Positions 15,172-21,978 of a stretch of DNA of 28,396 nt are shown here, piece by piece. Position 1 is the first letter of the stretch, and each line of letters begins with the position of its first letter. The notes beneath the pieces were generated by a model. It had not been told where the DNA came from. It made no database searches and saw only the letters and a list, made by a program, of their open reading frames with translations. This stretch comes from CALVGQ01 sp964369385. GTDB taxonomy: Bacteria > Bacillota_I > Bacilli_A > Erysipelotrichales > Erysipelotrichaceae. The translations under genes were made by a program, and so were the position numbers. The stretch is from assembly GCA_964369385.1 (NCBI GenBank), contig CAYJEY010000022.1:1-28396 (forward strand), written 5' to 3'.

Positions 15172-15276
15172 CAGAGTTAACAAGGCATTATTGGTAATTA
15201 TGATAAAATATTAAATGAGGAAGTTTTATATAAGTTTAATATCATAAGTAATCACCAAAGTTAACTCTGTTTTTTA
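15172..15276 (+). terminator. Long leader hairpin with terminator before the aspartokinase
   Basis: The arms CAGAGTTAAC and GTTAACTCTG (15172-15181 and 15260-15269) are perfect complements 78 bases apart. A second, imperfect arm pair lies inside (TTGGTAATTA against TAATCACCAA, then ATATTAAA against TTTAATAT). Six T follow the outer arm. It lies 50 bases before the aspartokinase ATG, so it is either the terminator of an unrecognised small transcript or an attenuator for the gene. No T-box, lysine or SAM riboswitch consensus is visible in the sequence upstream. Confidence 0.55.
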
Positions 15277-15327
15277 TTTGCCTAAGTAGAGGTAGTGGAA
15301 TAGAATAAGCTATCATGAGGTGAAAAG

Positions 15328-16062
15328 ATGATAGTGATAATGAAGTTTGGTGGAACATCGTTGAATACGAGTGAACATCGCTGTTTGGCCATCAACAAGA
15401 TTAAGCAACAACTCGCGCTTAATCATCAAGTGGTTGTTGTCGTATCGGCAATGGGTAGGAAAAATGAGCCATATTCTACAAACACACTTTTAGAAATGGG
15501 ACGATACTTGAATGATAAACAATGTGATCGCTTGATATCTCAAGGAGAAGTCTTGAGTAGTTTGGTTTTTGAAAATGAATGTTTAGCTCAAGGAATTCAA
15601 GCCCATGCATGTACATTGAGTGAAACTGGGATTATTACAGATGATGAACATCTATGTGCAAACGTAACTGAGGTTAATCCAATGTGGATACTCCACTATT
15701 TGCAAGAAGTTCCAGTAGTAATTGTACCGGGATTTCTAGGATTAAGCGCACAAGGGCATGTAACAACGCTAGGACGAGGAGGCAGTGATAAAACTGCAAT
15801 CTTAATTGCAGAAGCATTAGATGTACAACACGTGTGGATTTTTACTGATGTTGATGGTATATATGATTTAGATCCAAAATGGCATACTGATGCCAAGCGC
15901 TATATTAGCTTATCTTATGAAGAATGCATAGAACTTGTAGAAAATGGAGCATGCGTAATGATGTTGGACAGTGTTTTACTAGCTCGTGCTAAAGAGATTG
16001 AATTTACAGTTGCTTCCACATTTGTGAATAGCGGTGGTACGATTGTGAAACGTGGTGTATAA
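15328..16062 (+). CDS. Aspartokinase-type amino acid kinase without ACT domains
   Basis: A 244-residue kinase. It has the aspartokinase start K-F-G-G-T-S (residues 6-11), the substrate segment S-Q-G-E-V-L-S-S-L (71-79), L-G-R-G-G-S-D (148-154) and T-D-V-D-G-I-Y-D-L-D-P (173-183). These are the aspartate- and ATP-binding motifs. Aspartokinases are normally about 400 residues or more, with two regulatory ACT domains; this one ends right after the catalytic domain, with no frameshifted ACT remnant following. It phosphorylates aspartate, the first step to lysine, threonine and methionine, if it keeps that activity. Without ACT domains, allosteric feedback is not expected. GAGGTG precedes the ATG. 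Confidence 0.85.
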   Translation: MIVIMKFGGTSLNTSEHRCLAINKIKQQLALNHQVVVVVSAMGRKNEPYSTNTLLEMGRYLNDKQCDRLISQGEVLSSLVFENECLAQGIQAHACTLSETGIITDDEHLCANVTEVNPMWILHYLQEVPVVIVPGFLGLSAQGHVTTLGRGGSDKTAILIAEALDVQHVWIFTDVDGIYDLDPKWHTDAKRYISLSYEECIELVENGACVMMLDSVLLARAKEIEFTVASTFVNSGGTIVKRGV

Positions 16063-16081
16063 TAAACACTGAGGTGCAGCT

Positions 16082-16273
16082 ATGAAGAAAATAATTTTTG
16101 TTAGAAATTTAAATTCACAAGAAGATGTTGAAAAAATCAAATTTGCATTAATTGAGAATCGTGCTTCAATCGAAGTAGATTTAGCACGTAAGGCAGTTAT
16201 TGTAGAAGGAAATAATGATGTACTGTATTCAGTGAAGATACATTTAAGAGAAGCTGGATTTATTGTAGAGTAG
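16082..16273 (+). CDS. HMA-like small protein without metal cysteines
   Basis: A 63-residue protein with the ferredoxin-like fold pattern of copper chaperones: an F-V-R-N-L strand, a helix with V-E-K-I-K-F-A-L, an S-I-E-V-D-L-A-R-K-A-V-I-V-E-G strand pair, and a final helix ending in E-A-G-F-I-V-E. The CxxC metal site expected in the first loop is replaced by N-S-Q-E-D, and there is no cysteine at all, so metal transfer is unlikely. GAGGTG lies before the ATG. It is 19 bases behind the aspartokinase, so the two are probably co-transcribed. Whether it acts as a replacement regulatory domain for the ACT-less kinase is speculation. Confidence 0.75.
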   Translation: MKKIIFVRNLNSQEDVEKIKFALIENRASIEVDLARKAVIVEGNNDVLYSVKIHLREAGFIVE

Positions 16274-16305
16274 AGCAGAGGAACAACTTCTGCTTTTATT
16301 TTTTT
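16274..16305 (+). terminator. Terminator of the aspartokinase operon
   Basis: AGCAGA/TCTGCT hairpin with a nine-base loop and a T-rich tail, overlapping the stop codon of the HMA-like gene. Confidence 0.75.
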
Positions 16306-16484
16306 TGCAGAAAACTCAGACTGATAAAGCCACTAATGCCAAAAATGAAATAGATAAAATGTAATAAGTAGTCTGAATTAATGAAGATGTGTTTTAAAAC
16401 ATCAAATGAAAATAGACTGTAGAGACCATAATTTAAGCAAGCAATAATATTAATGAGTAGGCAGATTGTTTTAAGATTTTTCAT
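16296..16484 (-). CDS. DUF378-like small membrane protein
   Basis: A 62-residue protein with two hydrophobic helices. It has the DUF378 (YuzA) signature: an amino-terminal K-x-I-C-L-L-I-N-I-I, then C-L-N-Y-G-L-Y-S-L-F where the family has LNWGL, then I-Y-F-I-F-G-I-S-G in the second helix. The function of the family is unknown. AAGGAG precedes the ATG on the minus strand. It faces the aspartokinase operon and diverges from the LolA-like gene, with an inverted repeat between them. The end overlaps the T-tail of the opposing terminator. Confidence 0.8.
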   Translation of the reverse strand: MKNLKTICLLINIIACLNYGLYSLFSFDVLKHIFINSDYLLHFIYFIFGISGFISLSFLQKK

Positions 16485-16513
16485 AGATAGCTCCTTTTTT
16501 CTTCATTCTATGC

Positions 16514-16530
16514 ATGAAACTAGGTTTCAT
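16514..16530. promoter_or_regulatory. Inverted repeat between divergent genes (operator candidate)
   Basis: ATGAAAC-TAG-GTTTCAT, perfect 7-base arms, between the DUF378-like and LolA-like genes. There is no T-run on either side. It is positioned to affect both promoters. Confidence 0.35.
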
Positions 16531-16564
16531 ATCATAACTTTACTAACAGAAGGAAAGGTGAGTT

Positions 16565-17551
16565 ATGAAAAAGAAAATAGCAATTGCTGTAGGTGTCATT
16601 GTAGTAGCCCTAGCATTATTCATGTTTTTTAAACCAACCTCTATCGATAAAAAGGTAGACAATTTAGTGAGTGATCTCACTTCCTATTACTTAGAAGGTG
16701 ATATGGAGATTGTCAATGGGGAAGATGTAAAGAGTTATCATATTACATCTTCGTGGATGAGTGATGAATCAGGAGAGTATTTCAAAGTAAGTATGCTAGA
16801 TAAATCTCTGAATCAAGAACAAATTATACTTAAGAATAGCGAAGGAGTATTTGTCGTTACTCCTTCATTGAATCAAGTGTTTAAGTTTCAAGGTGAATGG
16901 CCGATGAATAGTCCAAAGCCGTATTTGTTTCAAACAATACTCGATGTAATGCAAGGAGAATGTGAAGTAAATAGTCAAGATGGTAATTATGTTGTTAGTG
17001 CACCAGCGACTTATCCGAGTTCTTCAAATTTAGTGCGCCAAGACATTGTATTGAGTAGTGATTTAAAGCCAATTAGTTTAATTGCATACAATGCAGATGA
17101 ACAAGCTGAGTTAAGCATGAATTTTACACAAGTGACATTCAATGAACCATTTGCTGAAGGAACATTTGATACTCCGAAAAAAAGTATGGAAACACCAACG
17201 AGTGCTTATGTCGAAGATGTAGCATTACCATTATATCCGATGAGTGTATTTGATTCGAAACTCGTTTCAAGCACGGTAAGTGCTCAAGGAGATTCTTCTA
17301 GCCATGTATTAGAGTTTAGTGGTGAAAAAGAATTCACTCTTGTGCAAACTCCTGTTGAAACTTCTAGTGAATTAATCTACCAAGAGATTGATGGTGTACT
17401 TGTGGAGGGGTTAGGTTTAATTGGTTATTATGATGGGAATCGTCTCACGGTAATATCAAGTCAAGTTGAGACTTCTGTTTACTCGCAAGATTTATCGGTG
17501 GATGAGATGTTGCAAGTAGTAGATAGTATGGAAATGCCGATAATCAAATAA
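16565..17551 (+). CDS. LolA-like / YdcC-type membrane-anchored protein
   Basis: A 328-residue protein with one amino-terminal membrane segment (about residues 4-22) and an exported domain (about 40-215) of the LolA/RseB-like fold. Alternating strands are seen, such as Y-H-I-T-S-S-W-M, Y-F-K-V-S-M and E-G-V-F-V-V-T-P-S-L-N-Q-V-F-K-F. In B. subtilis the related ydcC lies upstream of alr and the ndoAI-ndoA toxin pair. Here it is directly fused in organisation to the MazF gene, with a one-base overlap and without alr or antitoxin. The mature role is unknown. GGAAAGGTGAG precedes the ATG. Confidence 0.8.
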   Translation: MKKKIAIAVGVIVVALALFMFFKPTSIDKKVDNLVSDLTSYYLEGDMEIVNGEDVKSYHITSSWMSDESGEYFKVSMLDKSLNQEQIILKNSEGVFVVTPSLNQVFKFQGEWPMNSPKPYLFQTILDVMQGECEVNSQDGNYVVSAPATYPSSSNLVRQDIVLSSDLKPISLIAYNADEQAELSMNFTQVTFNEPFAEGTFDTPKKSMETPTSAYVEDVALPLYPMSVFDSKLVSSTVSAQGDSSSHVLEFSGEKEFTLVQTPVETSSELIYQEIDGVLVEGLGLIGYYDGNRLTVISSQVETSVYSQDLSVDEMLQVVDSMEMPIIK

Positions 17552-17886
17552 TGATTAAACGCGGAGATGTGTATTATGCAGACCTCCATGGTACTATTGG
17601 TAGTGAGCAGGGCGGTGTTAGACCAGTTGTCATTGTGCAAAATGATAAAGGGAATCGTTTCTCTAAAACTTTAATTGTTGCGCCCATATCAACAAGGTTG
17701 ACAAAGCCTCCCATTCCCACTCATGTCATGATTCCGACACTTACATTAGAGCGAGTCTCCATGGTGTTGTTGGAGCAACTGCGGACAATTGATAAAGAAC
17801 GACTAGGTCAATGGATTTGTAGTTTAGATAGTAATACTGTAGTCAAAATTGATGAAGCAATCAAAATAAGTCTAGGAGTAAAATAG
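17551..17886 (+). CDS. mazF: MazF/PemK-family endoribonuclease (NdoA-like)
   Basis: A 111-residue toxin-type RNase close to B. subtilis NdoA (MazF) throughout. It has the start I-K-R-G-D-V-Y-Y-A-D-L, then G-S-E-Q-G-G-V-R-P-V with the catalytic arginine (R24), and V-A-P-I-S-T at the position of the catalytic threonine (S47/T48). The end reads L-L-E-Q-L-R-T-I-D-K-E-R-L. It is full length. The family cleaves single-stranded RNA at short motifs such as UACAU. No antitoxin gene (mazE/ndoAI) precedes it; instead its ATG overlaps the stop codon of the LolA-like gene. It may be held by a distant antitoxin or have lost toxicity; this is inference. Confidence 0.93.
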   Translation: MIKRGDVYYADLHGTIGSEQGGVRPVVIVQNDKGNRFSKTLIVAPISTRLTKPPIPTHVMIPTLTLERVSMVLLEQLRTIDKERLGQWICSLDSNTVVKIDEAIKISLGVK

Positions 17887-17908
17887 ATCACCGAAAGGTG
17901 GTCTTTTT
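17886..17908 (+). terminator. Terminator after mazF
   Basis: GATCACC-GAAA-GGTGGTC hairpin and five T, beginning at the mazF stop codon. Confidence 0.85.
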
Positions 17909-17911
17909 GTA

Positions 17912-17940
17912 TTGTAAGTCATTCTTGATTGAGCTATAAT
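17912..17940 (+). promoter_or_regulatory. Predicted promoter of the thiT riboswitch transcript
   Basis: TTGTAA (17912-17917), 17-base spacer, consensus TATAAT (17935-17940). Transcription would start near 17947, just before the aptamer. Confidence 0.65.
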
Positions 17941-17948
17941 AGTTTAGT

Positions 17949-18037
17949 CAAGACAGGGGAACTCATAAATGAGTTGAGATGCCAAATCGTGCGAACCCTT
18001 ATGACCTGATCTAGTTCATACTAGCGTAGGGAGTCTA
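17949..18037 (+). promoter_or_regulatory. TPP riboswitch aptamer (THI element)
   Basis: The conserved parts are present in order: ACAGGGG at the 5' side, TTGAGATG (the CUGAGA-type element), GCGAACCC, ACCTGATCTAGTT and the end CTAGCGTAGGGAGTC. P1 pairs AGAC (17951-17954) with GTCT (18033-18036). It senses thiamine pyrophosphate and lowers expression of thiT when TPP is plentiful. Confidence 0.93.
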
Positions 18038-18091
18038 ACCGTATTTTGGGTTGTCTTACTTACGCCTCATTACTTATGGAGGTGTTTTTTT
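18024..18091 (+). promoter_or_regulatory. TPP riboswitch expression platform: terminator/antiterminator that also covers the RBS
   Basis: Terminator: ACGCCTC (18062-18068) pairs with GAGGTGT (18079-18085), followed by seven T that run straight into the ATG at 18092. The 3' arm contains the GGAGG ribosome binding site. Antiterminator: GCGTA and AGT of the aptamer's 3' end (18024-18028, 18032-18034) pair with ACT-TACGC (18058-18065), with AACC/GGTT nested inside. Without TPP the antiterminator frees GGAGG. Confidence 0.7.
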
Positions 18092-18610
18092 ATGAGAAGA
18101 AATCAAACTAGAGATTTAGTATTAATGGCGTTGTATGTGGCCATGTTTGTAGTATTAGACTACATTACAAATGCAGCAGCATTGTTACAAATGCCAAATG
18201 GGGGCTCACTGGGGTTGAGTACAATCGCATTGCTTATGGCAAGTTATCACTTAGGAATAAAGAAAGGTGTAATGATTGGAGTGGGGAGTGTATTCCTGCA
18301 ATTTATTACAGGACCAATGTATACATCGAATCTGATTGGATTTATGCTTGATTACTTTATTGCCTTTGGGGTATATGGTATAGCTGCAGCATTTCCGAAC
18401 ATCGGTCCATTCTATTCAGGGGTACTAATTACGAATGCATTAAGACTGGTATCATCAACATTATCAGGGGTTGTAGCTTATGGATATACATTTGAAGCAT
18501 CGCTTGCGTATAATGCTTCATACATGATTCCAACAGCTGTTGTTGGGATAGTGATCGTTCCACTTTTAATGACAATGCTTAAACCAGTACTTAAAACAGA
18601 AAAAAATTAA
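18092..18610 (+). CDS. thiT: Thiamine ECF transporter substrate-binding subunit ThiT
   Basis: A 172-residue membrane protein with about five to six hydrophobic segments. It carries the ThiT signature M-P-N-G-G-S-L-G-L-S and the later D-Y-F-I-A-F-G-V-Y-G-I-A motif. It is the S component of an energy-coupling-factor transporter: it binds thiamine outside and needs the shared EcfA/A'/T module, which is not in this window. The TPP riboswitch immediately upstream confirms the substrate. The GGAGG ribosome binding site lies in the terminator hairpin, with only seven T between it and the ATG. It is a single-gene transcript, followed by a hairpin. Confidence 0.95.
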   Translation: MRRNQTRDLVLMALYVAMFVVLDYITNAAALLQMPNGGSLGLSTIALLMASYHLGIKKGVMIGVGSVFLQFITGPMYTSNLIGFMLDYFIAFGVYGIAAAFPNIGPFYSGVLITNALRLVSSTLSGVVAYGYTFEASLAYNASYMIPTAVVGIVIVPLLMTMLKPVLKTEKN

Positions 18611-18622
18611 AAGATTTACATA

Positions 18623-18653
18623 ACTAAAACCCTTTTAAATAAAGGGTTTTAGT
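18623..18653 (+). terminator. Hairpin after thiT
   Basis: Perfect 13-base arms (ACTAAAACCCTTT and complement) with a five-base loop, but only AT-rich sequence and no strict T-run after it. It is a probable terminator of moderate strength. Confidence 0.65.
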
Positions 18654-18673
18654 ATATTAGAAATAATTTTAGT

Positions 18674-18700
18674 AAAAAAAATTAAAAAAAATCAAAAAAA
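18674..18700 (+). promoter_or_regulatory. Three phased A-tracts, UP-element or bent DNA
   Basis: Runs of eight, eight and seven A start at 18674, 18684 and 18694, exactly 10 bases apart, ending three bases before the tRNA -35 hexamer. Confidence 0.65.
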
Positions 18701-18703
18701 GGC

Positions 18704-18732
18704 TTGCAAGATATATAATGTCATGATATTAT
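18704..18732 (+). promoter_or_regulatory. Predicted tRNA operon promoter
   Basis: TTGCAA (18704-18709), 17-base spacer, TATTAT (18727-18732). Transcription would start just before the first tRNA. Confidence 0.65.
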
Positions 18733-18746
18733 TAATTGGCACTGAT

Positions 18747-18837
18747 GAAGAAGTACTCAAGAGGCTGAAGAGGTGCCCCTGCTAAGGGTATAGGTCGTGC
18801 AAGCGGCGCGAGGGTTCAAATCCCTCCTTCTTCGCCA
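18747..18837 (+). tRNA. tRNA-Ser(GCT)
   Basis: A 91-base class II tRNA. Acceptor stem GAAGAAG/CTTCTTC, anticodon GCT at 18781-18783 in loop CTGCTAA, a long variable arm (the serine feature), T-arm GAGGG-TTCAAAT-CCCTC and an encoded CCA end. It reads AGC/AGU. Confidence 0.95.
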
Positions 18838-18863
18838 GTTAATTCTGTGTGAAAAAAACAAAT

Positions 18864-18939
18864 GGTCCGGTGGTGTAGTGGTTAACATGCCTCCCTGTCA
18901 CGGAGGAGATCGCGGGTTCGATCCCCGTCCGGACCGCCA
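18864..18939 (+). tRNA. tRNA-Asp(GTC)
   Basis: A 76-base tRNA. Acceptor GGTCCGG/CCGGACC, discriminator G, anticodon GTC at 18897-18899, T-arm with GGTTCGATCCC and an encoded CCA. It is 26 bases after the serine tRNA. Confidence 0.97.
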
Positions 18940-18951
18940 TTTTTTTTATTT

Positions 18952-19025
18952 GCGGGTGTAGTTCAATGGTAGAACTTTAGCCTTCCAAGCTAACTACGTG
19001 AGTTCGATTCTCATCACCCGCTCCA
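18952..19025 (+). tRNA. tRNA-Gly(TCC)
   Basis: A 74-base tRNA. Acceptor GCGGGTG/CACCCGC, discriminator T, anticodon TCC at 18984-18986 (reads GGA/GGG), T-loop TTCGATT and an encoded CCA. It is the last gene of the tRNA operon. Confidence 0.97.
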
Positions 19026-19036
19026 TGATATATAGT

Positions 19037-19060
19037 AACCATGCATAGCATGGTTTTTTT
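19037..19060 (+). terminator. Terminator of the tRNA operon
   Basis: AACCATGC-ATA-GCATGGTT hairpin followed by a T-run. Confidence 0.88.
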
Positions 19061-19094
19061 ATGTTTTGGATTATGGAATTGATAAGTATGGCTG

Positions 19095-19103
19095 TGTTAT
19101 AAT
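19095..19103 (+). promoter_or_regulatory. Extended -10 promoter of yfhO
   Basis: TGTTATAAT, a TGn-extended -10 that compensates for the lack of a good -35, 36 bases before the yfhO start. Confidence 0.5.
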
Positions 19104-19138
19104 AGATAAAGTGATAGAAATTTGATGGAGGGAAACAT

Positions 19139-21913
19139 ATGAAGAGAAATCATCTTGTCGTATTAATAGTATGTTTAAACATCATTGTTTTTGCGTTTGG
19201 TACTTTAACAACTGACTTCGCAATAGATAAAGGTGTATTTAATGATTCAGGAATAGAAGGGTTGTATTTTATTGCAAGTATTCTTTTTCTTGAACTTGCG
19301 ATTTTCTTTGGTGTACATTCAATACGCCAATTGAAAAAAGGAGAGGATCGTATTCCAGTTTGGAAGAATCCACTTATTTCAGGCGTATTTGCGATTATTA
19401 TTGCAACATTGGGATTCATGTTTGCTGGAATGTATCCATTTGGTGACCACAATATCATGATGGTTGATATGTGGGGACAATATACGCCTTTACTTGCTGA
19501 TTTAAGAAATCTGATTAAAGAGGGTGGTAATTGGTTTTATACGAATCAGGTAGGACTTGGAACAGGGTTTTTACCTCTATTTGGTTATTACTTAGCTAGT
19601 CCACTCAATGTTTTGTTGGTGTTATTTCCAATTGAGTATTTACCTGTAGGATTTATGGTAATCACAATTATTAAAATTGGATTGTGTGCTGCTGCATTTA
19701 CTCTTTGCGTTCAAAGTATTTTTAAAGTTAAAAATGTTACGACAATACTTACAGGTGTAATGTATTCAGGTATGTTTTTTATCTTAGCCTATTCTTGGTG
19801 TATTATGTGGATGGATTCACTTATTATGCTTCCAATTTGTGTGCTTTTGATGGAACGTATGTTAGAAACTAAAAAGTTTGTAGCTTACTCAATTGCTGTT
19901 GCGATTACTGTTTGCCTTAACTTTTACATGGCCTTTATTATTTGCATCTTTTTAGCAATTTATTGGGTATTTTGGGCAATTCGAGAAGAACGCTCAAAAG
20001 AAGAGATTTTCAATGGTGCCAAGTATTTTGCGATAGGAAGTTTACTAGGTGGAGGAATGTCAGCAGTGTTGGCACTTCCAACTTTTATTGGACTGCAAAG
20101 CACAAGTGCAGCTGGAGATAGTATTCCAGCGTGGAAATCACAGATGAGTTTGTTTGATGTATCTACGCAAATGCTCTATAATACGAGCTTAACAATTCGC
20201 TCAAAAGACATGGCAAATGTTGCTTGTGGGGTATTAGCAATTGTGAGTGTTCCACTATATTTCTTTAGTGAGAGTATTACAAAAAGGCGTAAACTGGGTT
20301 TCTTATTCTTACTTAGTATTTTAGTATTAAGTTTTGGGATTAATCGTTTAGATTTAGTATGGCATGGTTTTCATACACCTAATGATTTACCGTATCGTTA
20401 TTCGTTTATATTTTCGTTCATTGTGCTGTTGATGACATGTGACTTACTAAATCATGCACAAAACTTGAGCTTTGATTCAATTAAGAAGGTAGGCTTTGGA
20501 TTAATTGCATGGTTAATGTTGGCACAAGTGTTAGGAGGAGATACATTTAGCTTCTCAAGAATGTATGTGAGTTTTGCATTAATGGCACTTTATTTGACAA
20601 GCTATTGTTTAATGAGTGTTTATAAAAAGGATACAAGAATTATTCAAGTTGCATTACTTGTTATTGTGGTTGCTGAGGTTTGGTCACAAACAAGCGTACA
20701 CCGTTATACAATGGATTCGCAAGAAGGATATGGAACGCACAGTAACTGGGCATCTGCTGAAAATATTGGGCGTCAAGATGTTGTTAGTGCAATTCATGAT
20801 GATGCACAAGGAACAGAGTTCTATCGTGCGGAAATGTTAACTATGTTGACTTTCCAAGATGGAGCCCTTTATGATTTTGATGGCGTATCTTCTTATGCAT
20901 CTACTTATTATTATACAACAACAAAAACAATGAAAAATTTAGGTTTTGCCTCAAATGGTATTAACAGTAGTCGATATAAAGGATACATGCCGACAGTTGA
21001 TTCACTGCTCGGATTGCGTTATGTTGCACTACGTAGTGATTTAAGTGATTATCCAGGATTAACTAAAGTGCCTGCTGATTTAGGTGATAGTGGTTGGTAT
21101 CTTTATGAAAATGAAGAAAGTCTCTCTGTAGGGTATGTAGGAACATCATCATTAGAATCGTGGACCTCAACACAATATAATCCTGTACAAACTCAAAACA
21201 CGCTTTATCAAGCACTAACAGGAGATATGCGTGAAGTCTTACAAATAAATTCAATGAGTGCTTTGTCTACTGCAACAGTAAATCAAAGCGAAGTTATTAT
21301 AGATGGTACGCATTTCGTCTTACCATCTAAGGGAAGTGATGTTACAGCATCTTTTGAAGTTCTAATTGAACATCCAGGGCATGTGTTTATTTATGTAGAC
21401 TGTGGGGCAGCTACTTCAGTGTCAGTACAAGGTGTAAGTACATGGTCTTATTCTCAACGTGAACCATATTTTATTGATAATAGTGAGCGTGCTGTGGGAG
21501 ATCGTGTTCAGGTCGATGTGACTGGAAATGGTGTTTCAGGTAATATTTATGTAGTAAGTGTGAATGAGGATGTTTATCAACAAGCAATGAGTACACTAGA
21601 CACAAGATCAATTCAAGTAGAAGCTTGGGAAGATGGATATCTTCGCGGAAGCTTCGACACACCAATTGATGGAGTAATGCTACTAACAATTCCATATGAT
21701 ACTGGGTGGTCTATTAAAGTAGATGGAAAAAATGTTCCATACTTTGCAGTAGATGAAGGATTAATTGGTCTACAAGTAAGTACAGGGCAACATACAATTG
21801 AAATGTCATATACGCCACCTGGTCTAGTTATTGGACTAGGAATCAGCGCAGTAAGTTTAGTGCTGATGATTGGTTTGACATACATGATAAAAAAAGAAAA
21901 AGTAAAATGGTAG
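19139..21913 (+). CDS. yfhO: YfhO family membrane glycosyltransferase
   Basis: A 924-residue protein. About a dozen hydrophobic segments cover residues 1-520, then an exported domain of mixed strands spans about 530-890, and a final membrane helix (about 895-918) ends in basic residues. The first external loop contains the GT-C-like acidic motif M-M-V-D-M-W-G-Q-Y. In B. subtilis and S. aureus YfhO works with a CsbB-type enzyme: it moves the sugar (GlcNAc) from the lipid carrier onto lipoteichoic acid outside the membrane. The CsbB-type gene follows here after 65 bases. GGAGGG precedes the ATG. The protein is complete, close to the family's usual 850-930 residues. Confidence 0.92.
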   Translation: MKRNHLVVLIVCLNIIVFAFGTLTTDFAIDKGVFNDSGIEGLYFIASILFLELAIFFGVHSIRQLKKGEDRIPVWKNPLISGVFAIIIATLGFMFAGMYPFGDHNIMMVDMWGQYTPLLADLRNLIKEGGNWFYTNQVGLGTGFLPLFGYYLASPLNVLLVLFPIEYLPVGFMVITIIKIGLCAAAFTLCVQSIFKVKNVTTILTGVMYSGMFFILAYSWCIMWMDSLIMLPICVLLMERMLETKKFVAYSIAVAITVCLNFYMAFIICIFLAIYWVFWAIREERSKEEIFNGAKYFAIGSLLGGGMSAVLALPTFIGLQSTSAAGDSIPAWKSQMSLFDVSTQMLYNTSLTIRSKDMANVACGVLAIVSVPLYFFSESITKRRKLGFLFLLSILVLSFGINRLDLVWHGFHTPNDLPYRYSFIFSFIVLLMTCDLLNHAQNLSFDSIKKVGFGLIAWLMLAQVLGGDTFSFSRMYVSFALMALYLTSYCLMSVYKKDTRIIQVALLVIVVAEVWSQTSVHRYTMDSQEGYGTHSNWASAENIGRQDVVSAIHDDAQGTEFYRAEMLTMLTFQDGALYDFDGVSSYASTYYYTTTKTMKNLGFASNGINSSRYKGYMPTVDSLLGLRYVALRSDLSDYPGLTKVPADLGDSGWYLYENEESLSVGYVGTSSLESWTSTQYNPVQTQNTLYQALTGDMREVLQINSMSALSTATVNQSEVIIDGTHFVLPSKGSDVTASFEVLIEHPGHVFIYVDCGAATSVSVQGVSTWSYSQREPYFIDNSERAVGDRVQVDVTGNGVSGNIYVVSVNEDVYQQAMSTLDTRSIQVEAWEDGYLRGSFDTPIDGVMLLTIPYDTGWSIKVDGKNVPYFAVDEGLIGLQVSTGQHTIEMSYTPPGLVIGLGISAVSLVLMIGLTYMIKKEKVKW

Positions 21914-21937
21914 GATGAGAATTTCTCATCCTTTTAC
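21911..21937 (+). terminator. Hairpin after yfhO
   Basis: GGATGAGA/TCTCATCC with a three-base loop and TTTT, overlapping the stop codon. It may reduce readthrough into the glycosyltransferase gene, which has its own AT-rich promoter-like region. Confidence 0.75.
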
Positions 21938-21978
21938 TTAATTGAATATGATATACTAATATTAATTGAGGTGAGTTT

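Noticed and set aside
15172..15276. T-box or lysine riboswitch before the aspartokinase
   Set aside because: No T-box sequence (TGGNACCGCG type) and none of the L-box elements seen at 23137 are present; only a long hairpin and T-run can be supported.
16082..16273. Small gene as a split ACT domain of the aspartokinase
   Set aside because: The strand and helix wording is closer to HMA proteins than to aspartokinase ACT domains, so it is annotated as HMA-like; a regulatory role is kept only as speculation.
17551..17886. The LolA-like neighbour as the MazF antitoxin
   Set aside because: It is an exported membrane-anchored protein, so it cannot contact a cytoplasmic RNase through its main domain.
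18641..18700. A-rich stretch as a possible repeat element or CRISPR-like array
   Set aside because: Only homopolymeric A-runs phased at ten bases are present, without unique spacers; it is better explained as an UP element.
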